From Chloroflexota bacterium (GTDB lineage Bacteria; Chloroflexota; Dehalococcoidia; SM23-28-2; RBG-16-64-32), in contig VBJS01000117.1 in the NCBI GenBank assembly GCA_005880055.1, positions 1-16,400 of the forward strand: a stretch of DNA of 16,400 nucleotides. Direction: 5' to 3'. Shown in pieces: positions 6,209 through 12,826 of the stretch. The position numbers were made by a program, and so were the translations under genes. Numbering within the stretch: position 1 is the stretch's first letter; every line of letters begins with the position of its first letter. The notes below the pieces were generated by a model. It was given only the letters and a program-made list of their open reading frames with translations, made no database searches and was not told the DNA's origin.

Positions 6209-6793
6209 TTACTCGCTGCTCGATGGCGCAGCTTGCTCGATGAGGGTGATAACGGCTCCTGCGGTCTCGTCGAAAGGACGATCAGCGGCGCCGACCAGGT
6301 GGGCTGTGACGTTCGGCCGGGGTCTTGATTCTGCCGTCGGCGGTGCTCCGGGTGCGGGAACCGCGCTTCCCGCCCTGCTGTCATCGGGGGCCAGCGAGAT
6401 GTCGGCCCAGATCGCCGGGCCGCCGGACCGCTTGAACATCTCTGCGCCTGCCCAGCGCAGCGCCAGGAAGAACGCGTCTTCGCTCGCATCACCGAGATCG
6501 GCTGAGAAGACCACGGCGTCAAGACCCCCCATCGCCTTGGATGCCTGCCGCACCATCACGCGCACACCCATCTCGTTCGTAGCGTCCACCGCCTGGGCAA
6601 TGACCGGACGCTCGGGGGTCGAAAGCCGCCGGGCGAGGCGCTGCGCGGCGAAAGCTGCATCCGGCGCCGTACTGCCGGCAACTACTGCGAGGCGCGCCCC
6701 GGCATCAGCGAGCTCGGCGGCGATGGCCGCGCCGAGCTCCGTCTCGGCACCGAGGACGAGAATACGCTTGCCGTTAAGGTCAGGCGTTGCCAC
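6209..6793 (-). CDS. Degenerate SDR-like Rossmann protein lacking the catalytic half
   Basis: This 194-residue protein starts at GTG 6793 without an evident ribosome site. The N-terminus is a recognisable SDR Rossmann unit: 'KRILVLGAETELGAAIAAEL' with a shifted glycine motif (GAETELG, 15-21) and 'AQAVDATNE' with an Asp where SDRs contact the adenine. 'LDAVVFSADLG' replaces the NNAG strand. After 'GGPAIWADISLAPDDS' there is no Tyr-x3-Lys, and the C-terminal third is Pro/Ala-rich and of low complexity ('AVPAPGAPPTAESRPRP'). Normal SDRs are about 250 residues. It is upstream of the crotonase by 128 nt on the same strand. It could be a decaying paralogue or a non-catalytic nucleotide-binding partner. 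The reading frame and codon pattern look intact. Confidence 0.7.
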   Translation of the reverse strand: MATPDLNGKRILVLGAETELGAAIAAELADAGARLAVVAGSTAPDAAFAAQRLARRLSTPERPVIAQAVDATNEMGVRVMVRQASKAMGGLDAVVFSADLGDASEDAFFLALRWAGAEMFKRSGGPAIWADISLAPDDSRAGSAVPAPGAPPTAESRPRPNVTAHLVGAADRPFDETAGAVITLIEQAAPSSSE

Positions 6794-6823
6794 GCCATCA
6801 TTCTATCGTTCGCACCGCCCTGC

Positions 6824-6921
6824 GTAGGGGCGCAGCACGCCGCGTGGACGAACGGCCTTGCTTGTTCGGGCAGGCGCCGTCGGCGGGAACTGTCAATAAT
6901 TCAGGCGTGCTGCGCCCCTAC
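6824..6921. mobile_element. 98-bp MITE-like element with perfect 18-bp terminal inverted repeats
   Basis: GTAGGGGCGCAGCACGCC at 6824-6841 is the exact reverse complement of 6904-6921, enclosing 62 bp with no reading frame. Related ends occur at 8109 and 8207 around another element of nearly the same size. No target-site duplication is obvious (flanks TGC and AGT), and no transposase is in the window. It lies between the 3' end of the SufR-like regulator and the 5' end of the SDR-like gene. It may be a non-autonomous insertion element or a structured intergenic repeat. Confidence 0.6.
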
Positions 6922-6939
6922 AGTGTGTGCAGGAGAAGG

Positions 6940-7636
6940 CTAATTGGCAGCGGCGCGGGCCGGCTTGTCTACCGGCCGGATACGGTAGGTGCAAGAGTTT
7001 TCGCCCCGCAAGAGGCTCCGCGTCAAACGCGTGTCGGCGCCGCTCAGCAGCCGCACGAACTCGACGTGTAGCGCGCAGACGGAGCGGTCGCGCTCGGCAA
7101 CCTTGGGAAAGGGGCACGTGTATTCGTCGATGAAGTAGTCGCCGCCGGATTCAGCGTAGTCAACGAGGCAGCCCTGCTCCTCCATGATGCGCGCCGTTTC
7201 GGCCACCCGTTCCGGCAGCGGCCGGCCTTCCAGCTTGTTCATGTGCGGCGTGGCGAGGCGGGACGCTACCTTCTGGAGGAGCCGATGCAGCCGCTCATTT
7301 CCGTCCGTTGCCCTTATCTCCTCAAGCAGCACACTCGCGAGCATGTCATACCGTTTGGGGTAGAGGGAGTCGGCCTTGTCCGTCAGCGAGTACACCAGCG
7401 TCGGCCTGCCTACGCGCCCTCGCTCTTCGCGGGCTTCCACCAGGCCGTCGCGCTCAAGCACTGTCAGGTGTTGCCGGATGCCGGTCCAGCAGCCCGCCCA
7501 GCTCCTTGACCGTAGCCCGGCCGTGACGTTGCATGTAGTCGAGTATCGACCGTCTGGTAGATTGCATCTGCAGGCTGCTGCTCGCGCGCGGTAAGCCGGC
7601 GCCCCGCTCGCTTGCCAGGGCCGAAGTGCTAACCAT
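6940..7636 (-). pseudogene. SufR-like Fe-S transcriptional regulator, frameshifted within the HTH
   Basis: Two frames together make one DeoR/ArsR-like regulator of the SufR group. The 5' frame (7636 to 7454) encodes 'STRRSILDYMQRHGRATVKELGGLL', given here as 'STRRSILDYMQRHGR' and 'ATVKELGGLL', the first HTH helix. The 3' frame continues with 'TGIRQHLTVLERDGLVEA', the recognition helix and wing, then 'GRPTLVYSLTDKA'. The C-terminal domain keeps the Cys pattern of the family: C116-x12-C129-x27-C157 (counted from codon 7461), in 'YTCPF', 'SVCALH' and 'NSCTYRI', which bind a cluster in SufR proteins. At about 7480-7487 the frame is lost and about four codons of the usual 'GLSP' turn are missing, consistent with an 11-nt deletion. 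It is either a true pseudogene or an assembly error. Start candidates are ATG 7636 (leaderless) and ATG 7567. Confidence 0.8.
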
Positions 7637-7652
7637 AATCGAATTTTAGCAC
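7626..7652 (-). promoter_or_regulatory. Extended -10 promoter and inverted-repeat operator of the regulator gene
   Basis: On the minus strand TG-C-TAAAAT (7651-7643) is an extended -10 box ending six bases before ATG 7636, which would give a leaderless transcript. A perfect 7-bp inverted repeat, GTGCTAA (7626-7632) and TTAGCAC (7646-7652) with a 13-bp spacer, overlaps both the -10 and the start codon. That arrangement suits autorepression. It also lies in the 71-bp gap shared with the divergent gene at 7708. The -35 is poor (TTCGGA). Confidence 0.4.
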
Positions 7653-7707
7653 GATTTGTTAGGAATCCGAAATACTGTAAGCAGAAAGCGAGTTTATCCC
7701 CACCGCT

Positions 7708-8112
7708 GTGCCGGAAGAAACAAGAAGCAGCGCCTTACGCTACAAGAGCGAAGCAGACGCTGCCCTCGATCGGGCGGCAGACCGCCTGCGCGACGTCCTG
7801 AAAGAGGCGGCCTCCCGCCTCGATCCGTTTCCGCCGTTTCCCAGCGCCTTCTTCTCGTACGGCATCGAGATCGACGCCCCCGGCGCGGAATCACCTGACC
7901 GCGGCTGCGTAGTCCTGGCGCCGGACGGCGAGCTTTACGAGATGAAGATGGGGCAGGACGTACCGACGTTCGAGTTCGAGATGACGGATCCTGTAGCCCT
8001 GCGCCAGGAGGAGCTGAAGCCGCTGGACCTGCACCCGCGCGATTACGTGGTCTATGCCTACAGCGCCCTCGTCAAAGTAGTGGATCTCCTGCTAGAGCGC
8101 CAAACGTCGTAG
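7708..8112 (+). CDS. Conserved-looking hypothetical protein, divergent from the regulator
   Basis: This is a 134-residue soluble, acidic protein read from GTG 7708. No Shine-Dalgarno is visible. An N-terminal helix ('ALRYKSEADAALDRAADRLR') is followed by 'FPPFPSAFFSYGIEIDAPG', an apparent beta region 'GCVVLAPDGELYEMKMG', and a C-terminal helix 'DYVVYAYSALVKVVDLLLER'. There is no signal peptide and no membrane segment. I do not recognise the family. It is transcribed divergently from the SufR-like regulator across 71 bp, so it may be that regulator's target. Its TAG stop is formed by the first bases of a GTAGGGGCG-type repeat, and its last codons are duplicated at 8241-8251. Confidence 0.65.
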   Translation: MPEETRSSALRYKSEADAALDRAADRLRDVLKEAASRLDPFPPFPSAFFSYGIEIDAPGAESPDRGCVVLAPDGELYEMKMGQDVPTFEFEMTDPVALRQEELKPLDLHPRDYVVYAYSALVKVVDLLLERQTS

Positions 8113-8272
8113 GGGCGAAGCACCCGGAAGAAGACGTGATCCAGAATAACTCGGATTTACCGTTACCCCTGGGCTTGCGAACGCCGTTCGGGGTGCCTCG
8201 CCCCCACTTGTTGGCCGGAGCCAAAATCGCGCGGCTATAACGCCAAACGTCGTAGGGGCGAAGTACCCGGAA
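8098..8272. repeat. MITE-like inverted repeat (8109-8207) plus 32-bp direct repeat
   Basis: GTAGGGGCGAAGCACCC (from 8109) and GGGTGCCTCGCCCCCAC (to 8207) are imperfect inverted ends of a 99-bp unit, close in size and end sequence to the element at 6824-6921. The 32-bp stretch 8098-8129, which includes the last four codons and stop of the hypothetical gene, recurs at 8241-8272 with one mismatch. The second copy ends exactly where the stop codon of the M16 gene begins. The stretch therefore fills the convergent gap between the two genes. No T-rich terminator was seen. Confidence 0.65.
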
Positions 8273-9646
8273 TCAACCCGCCACGTTTGACCCGGCCGAC
8301 ATGTAGGTTTGAGTCTTCAGACCCGAACTGCGCCGCGTCATCGAACCAATGGACGTCCAGACGAGCAACCACGGCCGGGTGTCAAGACCCGGACCCAGGG
8401 CGCGGTACGGCCCCACCACGGCCAGGTGTAGCCTGGCCGGGTCGAGTATCGCCCGGGCCACCCGCTGCAGGTCGTCCAGCGTCACCGCTTCCATCTCAGC
8501 CACCACGTCATCGACGCTCCGTACGGCGTCCAGCAGCAGCTCCTGTGCCCCAATCCAGCCGCTCACGCTGCGCGTGTCCTCCATGCGGAGCAGCAGCCGG
8601 CCCTTCGACAGCTCTCGGGCCTTGGTTAGTTCCTCCGAGGTGACTCCCTCATCGCGCAGTTGTATCAGTTCCCGGATGGCGATTTTCAGCGCCTCTACGG
8701 CGTTCTTCGGGTCTACCCCCGTGTAGATGTTGAACGTGCCCGTGTCCAGGAAGTGCGCGACGTATGTGTGAACGTCATAGACCAGCCCGCGTTTCTCACG
8801 CAGCTCTATGAAGAGCCGCGAGGACATCCCCTCGCCCAGAATGACTGAGAGGAAGCCCAGCGAGTGGCGGTCCGGGTGGTTCAGGGGCACGGCCGGCACG
8901 GCAAGGCTTAGATGAGCCTGCTCCGTGGTCTTGTAGCGCACCGCTGTCCGAGTGCCGTTCGGACTGGAGGCGGGAATCCAGTCGGCAGGGCTGCCCCCGG
9001 GCCAGTCAGCCATGGACTTCGCGACTGCCCGCACGATCTCCTCGTGCTCAACGTTGCCTGCTACTGCCATCACGATGTTGTTCGGTATGTACTGCTTCTG
9101 TAGGTATTGCATCACCATTTCGCGGTTGATTCCCGCGACCGATTCGGGTGTGCCGGCAACGTCGCGGCCCAGCGGGTTGTCCGGAAAGAGGATGGAATCC
9201 AGCAGCAGGTCCGCCAGCTGCGGCGGCGAGTCCGCCACCATTGCCAGTTCCTCCAGGATCACCTGCCGCTCCTTCTCCATCTCCGCCGGCTCCATCAGCG
9301 GCCGCCGCACGAGGTCTGACAGCACATCCAGCGCGAGCTGAAGGTGCGGCTGCGCCACCTTGATGTAGTAGACGGTGTACTCTCGGTCCGTGCCGCCGTT
9401 CAGCATCCCGCCGACGCCGTCAACCGTCTCCGCGATCTCCTTTGCGGTCGGCCAGCGTTCCGTGCCCTTGAAGAGAAGATGTTCCAGAAAATGCGATACG
9501 CCGGCTTCTTCCGGGCGCTCGTAGCGGGAGCCGGTCCTCACGTAAAGCGAGAGCGAGACCGAGTGCGTGTGGGGCATGGCGGACGTGAGGATGCGCAGGC
9601 CGTTGGGTAGGACGGTGCGTCGAAAAAAGCCGTTGTCGTTGTTCAT
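8273..9646 (-). CDS. M16-family zinc metallopeptidase (processing-peptidase-like)
   Basis: This 457-residue protein starts at ATG 9646. The frame is open to 9748 but those codons encode leader hairpins. The inverted zinc motif is 'HFLEH' (H52, E55, H56), with the third ligand E133 in 'VILEEL' 76 residues on. 'NGGTDREYTVYY' (83-94) is the usual strand. The second, inactive half contains the 'ELREKRGLVYDVHT' substrate-binding motif. Such single-chain bacterial proteins (PqqL/YmxG/MPP-beta-like) digest or process peptides in the cytoplasm. No signal peptide is present. The last 43 residues after 'VVGPY' are unlike the family and are encoded by palindromic repeats. A TTGACC/TAGACT promoter and two leader hairpins precede it, and it is divergent from the serine hydrolase. 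Confidence 0.92.
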   Translation of the reverse strand: MNNDNGFFRRTVLPNGLRILTSAMPHTHSVSLSLYVRTGSRYERPEEAGVSHFLEHLLFKGTERWPTAKEIAETVDGVGGMLNGGTDREYTVYYIKVAQPHLQLALDVLSDLVRRPLMEPAEMEKERQVILEELAMVADSPPQLADLLLDSILFPDNPLGRDVAGTPESVAGINREMVMQYLQKQYIPNNIVMAVAGNVEHEEIVRAVAKSMADWPGGSPADWIPASSPNGTRTAVRYKTTEQAHLSLAVPAVPLNHPDRHSLGFLSVILGEGMSSRLFIELREKRGLVYDVHTYVAHFLDTGTFNIYTGVDPKNAVEALKIAIRELIQLRDEGVTSEELTKARELSKGRLLLRMEDTRSVSGWIGAQELLLDAVRSVDDVVAEMEAVTLDDLQRVARAILDPARLHLAVVGPYRALGPGLDTRPWLLVWTSIGSMTRRSSGLKTQTYMSAGSNVAG

Positions 9647-9648
9647 CT

Positions 9649-9701
9649 GCGGGCAGTTGGACCGCCCGCGGGGACAGCAAAGCCCCGAGCACTTTCGGGG
9701 C
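9649..9701 (-). promoter_or_regulatory. Two-hairpin 5' leader of the M16 peptidase gene
   Basis: Hairpin I pairs GCCCCGA (9682-9688) with TCGGGGC (9695-9701) over a 6-nt loop. Hairpin II pairs GCGGGC (9649-9654) with GCCCGC (9664-9669) and ends 2 nt before the ATG at 9646, so it should restrict ribosome access. On the minus strand the linker starts TTTGC. The speD leader has the same order of elements. It could be an attenuator, a regulatory RNA or a dispersed hairpin repeat. Confidence 0.45.
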
Positions 9702-9729
9702 CTTGGGTCTCGCGCGGTCTCTCGATTCC

Positions 9730-9759
9730 AGTCTATTTTATGCCACAACCGGTGGTCAA
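9730..9759 (-). promoter_or_regulatory. Sigma-70-like promoter of the M16 peptidase gene
   Basis: On the minus strand TTGACC (9759-9754) and TAGACT (9735-9730) are separated by 18 bp. The expected transcription start near 9723 gives a leader of about 75 nt that contains the two hairpins and supports translation from 9646 rather than from further upstream. Confidence 0.4.
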
Positions 9760-9779
9760 CCGCTACCGGGCAGCGGGCG

Positions 9780-9785
9780 TATAAT
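9780..9785 (+). promoter_or_regulatory. Consensus -10 box upstream of the serine hydrolase
   Basis: A perfect TATAAT lies 44 nt upstream of ATG 9829. No good -35 was found at 16-18 bp. The region upstream overlaps the divergent promoter at 9730-9759. A GGAGG ribosome site at 9817-9821, 7 nt before the ATG, fixes the start of the gene. Confidence 0.4.
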
Positions 9786-9828
9786 GCTGCTCGCTAACTG
9801 ACCCCCTTCAAAATACGGAGGAACATTC

Positions 9829-11289
9829 ATGGCTGCCAGGACGACGACAGCGCCGGCGGAATCGCCGGAGCAATCGTACATCTCGCCGCCTCTCCGCGCC
9901 TTCATAGAGGCCGAGCGCCGCCGGAGCGATGTTGTAGGCGTGGGAGTTGCGGCCTTCGACGCAGACGGCCTGCGCTACGCGTCCGGGTTCGGTTATGCCG
10001 ACCTCCAGCGCGGCGAAGCGGTAACCGCATCGACGCTCTTTCGCGCGGCGTCTATTACCAAACTGTTCACGACGGCTCTGGTGCTGCAGGAGCTGGAGGC
10101 CGGAAGGGTCGGTCTTGATGACCCGGTTTCCCAGCACTTCCATCAGGCCTACTGGATCCGCGACCGCACCGGGTCGCCGGCGCCCGTCACCGTCCGGCAT
10201 CTTCTCTCCCACACTTCCGGGTTGCCGGTTTCCTGGCGAGGCCTGGAGTCCGTTAACCCGCTGATGCGCGTCGTGATGAACGGCGCGGTGCTACCGCACT
10301 CGCTGGAAGGCGTTGTTCGGGGGCAGCGGGCCGTGCGTGCGCCCGGCAAGCGGATCGTTTACGCCAACGGTGGCTTCAACCTGCTCGGATTGCTCGTATC
10401 GATGTTAAATGGTCGTCCCTACCGAGACCTGCTTAAGGAGCGGGTGCTGGAACCCCTCGCTATGCGGTCAAGCGATGTGCCTGTCTTCCCGGAGGGCGCC
10501 GGTAGGGCTACGCCATATGGTGGTTCCATGAACAGCGCCGGGCGAAAGCCGGCGCCGGCCGTCCGGAACTACGGCGCTCCCGCCGGAGCATTGATCACCA
10601 GCGCGGAAGAGTTATCGCGCTTTGGCCGGATGGTCCTTCGCGGCGGCGAACTGGACGGGCGCCGGCTGCTGGCCGCGGACTCGCTCTCGCAGGCGACGCG
10701 GATGCAGGCGCGGAACCATCCGGAGTTGGACGAAGGCCTGGGTCTCGGCTTCTGGGTCTCGACCTGGCGCGGCCGCCGGATCGCCCACCACGATGGAGGA
10801 CTGCCCGGCGTCGCCACGAGGATCGCGCTTGCGCCGGACGACCGCGTCGGCATAGTAGTCCTGAGCAACGGCGGGGACGCCGGCTTCGTGCATCGAGTTG
10901 CCGACCGAATGCTGGAAGACGCGATCGGTCTCGAACCGGAACCCATACCCGGCTCGCCGAGCGGAGTCCCAGCCGGCAGCGAGAAGGAATGGCGCGCGTT
11001 TACCGAACGCGTGACCGGCCGCTACCGGCTCCTTGACGTCTTCCCGCCAGGCCTGCCGACTATGCTTTTCTCTCGTGTCGCCCGGCCCAGGCTCACGAGA
11101 GCCGGCGGAGATGTGCTCGCGGTCGAAGGCGTGACGCGGGAGCCGGCGTTCATCTACCCGGACGGGCCCATCGGCCGTTACCGGGCGGCGTACCCGCTCG
11201 CTAGCGGCACCCGCGTCGTGATTGAAGAGCGGAAGCGCGGCACCCACATCTGGGCATCGATCCTGCATCTGTTTAAGCCGCGACGCTAG
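9829..11289 (+). CDS. Class C beta-lactamase-fold serine hydrolase
   Basis: This 486-residue protein has a strong GGAGG ribosome site. Residues about 20-360 form the class C beta-lactamase/penicillin-binding-protein (Pfam Beta-lactamase) domain: S75-x-x-K78 in 'SITK', Y178-A-N180 in 'RIVYANGGF', and H321-D-G323 replacing the KTG triad. 'VTVRHLLSHTSGLP' is the typical family helix. Residues about 380-486 are a separate beta-rich C-terminal region with 'VTGRYRLLDVFPPG', as in many large esterase/D-peptidase members. There is no obvious signal peptide, so a cytoplasmic esterase, amidase or D-aminopeptidase activity is more likely than drug resistance. It is divergent from the M16 peptidase and convergent with the MBL-fold gene. 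It keeps the full catalytic set, so it is probably active. Confidence 0.92.
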   Translation: MAARTTTAPAESPEQSYISPPLRAFIEAERRRSDVVGVGVAAFDADGLRYASGFGYADLQRGEAVTASTLFRAASITKLFTTALVLQELEAGRVGLDDPVSQHFHQAYWIRDRTGSPAPVTVRHLLSHTSGLPVSWRGLESVNPLMRVVMNGAVLPHSLEGVVRGQRAVRAPGKRIVYANGGFNLLGLLVSMLNGRPYRDLLKERVLEPLAMRSSDVPVFPEGAGRATPYGGSMNSAGRKPAPAVRNYGAPAGALITSAEELSRFGRMVLRGGELDGRRLLAADSLSQATRMQARNHPELDEGLGLGFWVSTWRGRRIAHHDGGLPGVATRIALAPDDRVGIVVLSNGGDAGFVHRVADRMLEDAIGLEPEPIPGSPSGVPAGSEKEWRAFTERVTGRYRLLDVFPPGLPTMLFSRVARPRLTRAGGDVLAVEGVTREPAFIYPDGPIGRYRAAYPLASGTRVVIEERKRGTHIWASILHLFKPRR

Positions 11290-11435
11290 AGAGGAAGAGG
11301 GGCCGGGTTCGACCGCGGGCGGTGAGGGCGAGGCATTTTCGAGCCCGCAGGGCCGGTGCCGGCGCTAGTCACAATGGCGAGGCGAACTTGCTGCTGGGAA
11401 AGGGCTTCGCTCCCTACCATTCGACTGCCGGCCGT

Positions 11436-12074
11436 TCAATCCGTCCAGGTCACGTCTCCGCAAAGGTCGGGCGCGTGCGGGCGCGCGACGAACGCCTCGT
11501 ATTCTCGCTTCGCATCGCCAATCGTCGTGTCCGCGCCGTGACCCGGCAGCACCACAGTATCCCCGGGTAGCGTCAGCAGGCGGTCTCGTATGGAGCTCAG
11601 TGTCTGCTGCAAGTCCACCGGTGTCTGAGTACGGCCCGGGCCGCCCGGAAAGAGCACGTCCCCGGACAAGAGGTACCGGCCGACCACGAAGCAAGTGCTT
11701 CCGGGCGTATGGCCCGGCGTATGCAGCGGAGTCACCGCCAGCCCGCCAACCTCGATCTTCTGTTGGTCAGCCAGCGGTTCGTCGATCTTCGCTGCCGGCA
11801 TGATCACTTCAGCGGGGTGGCATAGCACCGGCGCATCCAGCGCTTCCTTCACTTTGTCGTACTCCGCCCAGTGGTCTGGGTGAGTATGAGTAAGCAGTAT
11901 GGCGCGCACCTGAAAGCCGCGCGCCGCCTCGATCAGCGGCTCGCTGCCATAAGGCATATCCACGATGAGCGCCTCGTTCGACTGCCTGTCCGCGATGATG
12001 TAGGCGTTGTTGTCGTACGGCCCCAGCGGGCCGATCTTCGTCAGGCGCAGGTTACCGTGCTCGTGTGTCTGCAT
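11436..12074 (-). CDS. MBL-fold (glyoxalase II-like) metallo-hydrolase
   Basis: The protein has 212 residues from ATG 12074, preferred over ATG 12104 because AGAGG lies about 9 nt upstream and the fold begins directly ('LRLTKIGPLGPYDNNAYII'). It has the full two-metal site of the metallo-beta-lactamase fold: H63-x-H65-x-D67-H68 ('HTHPDH'), H122 in 'TPGHTPGS', D139 in 'LLSGDVLF' and H179 in 'LPGHGADTTIG'. 'TPGHTPGSTCF' and 'GRTQTPVDLQQTLSSIRD' are typical of the small YcbL/glyoxalase II-like thioesterase group. It would hydrolyse a thioester such as an S-acyl-thiol; the exact substrate cannot be read. It is cytoplasmic. It is divergent from the acetyltransferase pair across about 180 bp and convergent with the serine hydrolase. 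Confidence 0.9.
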   Translation of the reverse strand: MQTHEHGNLRLTKIGPLGPYDNNAYIIADRQSNEALIVDMPYGSEPLIEAARGFQVRAILLTHTHPDHWAEYDKVKEALDAPVLCHPAEVIMPAAKIDEPLADQQKIEVGGLAVTPLHTPGHTPGSTCFVVGRYLLSGDVLFPGGPGRTQTPVDLQQTLSSIRDRLLTLPGDTVVLPGHGADTTIGDAKREYEAFVARPHAPDLCGDVTWTD

Positions 12075-12256
12075 CCCGAAACCTCTCTTTCTCGCGCCCA
12101 ACATATACTGACCTTCCGCGCGCCGGGTCTACTGCTCCGCCGGTAGCGCTGGCAAAACAGCGCCCCTAGGTGGGGCGTGCGCTTTGGCGGGTGGGTAGGG
12201 CCGGCACATCGAGCCGCGCTTTCGTCGGCAGCGCGCATGATACCATATGCGCTACC
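12075..12256. other. Divergent intergenic region with a GGGGCG hairpin and weak promoters
   Basis: This 182-bp gap separates the MBL-fold gene from the acetyltransferase pair. CGCCCC (12161-12166) and GGGGCG (12172-12177) form a short hairpin whose sequence recalls the GTAGGGGCG repeats. On the plus strand TG-A-TACCAT (from about 12238) is a possible extended -10 about 10 nt before GTG 12257. On the minus strand TATATG near 12105 could be a -10 for the MBL gene. No open frame here is convincing. Confidence 0.35.
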
Positions 12257-12826
12257 GTGATTTCCGAGTCCATCCTCCAGGGGGAAAAGGTGCGCCTGCG
12301 ACCCGTTGAGGAGAACGATCTGCCTCACTTCGTGGGGTGGCTCGCGGACCGCGAGGTGACGCGCTGGCTGGCCGCCATGGGCGACCCGCCGACGCTGGAC
12401 GACGAATACGAATGGTACGAGCGCCGGCGCTCCGACCCGGACAGCGTGATGTGGTCGATCGAGACGGTGGAGGGGCGTCTGGCGGGTAACGTAGAGCTGC
12501 GGCTATCGGCACAACCCCGGCGAGCGGAGATTGGCATCGCAATCCACGACAAGACGCTCTGGGGCCAGGGTCTCGGCACCGATGCCGTCAGGCTCGTCCT
12601 CGCCTACGCCTTCGAAGAACTGGAGCTGAACCGAGTTGAGCTGACCACTGACGAGGCGAACGAGCGGGCCATCCGCTGCTATGAGAAGTGTGGCTTTGTC
12701 CGGGAGGGTCTGCTCCGGCAGCACCGCTTCATTGACGGGCAGTTCGGGAACACACTGATGATGAGCGTCCTGCGGGAGGAGTGGGCGAAATCGCAGCCCC
12801 GCGCCGCCGTGCGGAGGGCGGTGTGA
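12257..12826 (+). CDS. RimJ/RimL-type GNAT acetyltransferase, first of a tandem pair
   Basis: The protein has 189 residues from GTG 12257. The frame is open further upstream but the extra residues do not fit the family, whose first strand 'GEKVRLRPVEENDL' comes right after this GTG. No Shine-Dalgarno is visible, and a possible extended -10 lies about 10 nt upstream, so it may be nearly leaderless. Motif A is 'LWGQGLGTDAVRLVLAYAFE' with 'EIGIAIHDK' before it. Motif B is 'NERAIRCYEKCGFVREGLLR', and 'MMSVLREEW' ends the fold. Members acetylate N-termini of ribosomal proteins or small amines including antibiotics; the substrate is unknown. The final codons overlap the next gene by 4 nt (GTGA), and the two proteins are clearly paralogous. 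Confidence 0.88.
   Translation: MISESILQGEKVRLRPVEENDLPHFVGWLADREVTRWLAAMGDPPTLDDEYEWYERRRSDPDSVMWSIETVEGRLAGNVELRLSAQPRRAEIGIAIHDKTLWGQGLGTDAVRLVLAYAFEELELNRVELTTDEANERAIRCYEKCGFVREGLLRQHRFIDGQFGNTLMMSVLREEWAKSQPRAAVRRAV

Noticed and set aside
9647..9748. 34-residue N-terminal extension of the M16 peptidase
   Set aside because: The codons fall in two hairpins and downstream of a good promoter; the residues are Arg/Cys-rich and not family-like.
11290..11435. Terminator between the converging serine hydrolase and MBL genes
   Set aside because: Short GC palindromes are present but there is no stable hairpin followed by a T-run on either strand.
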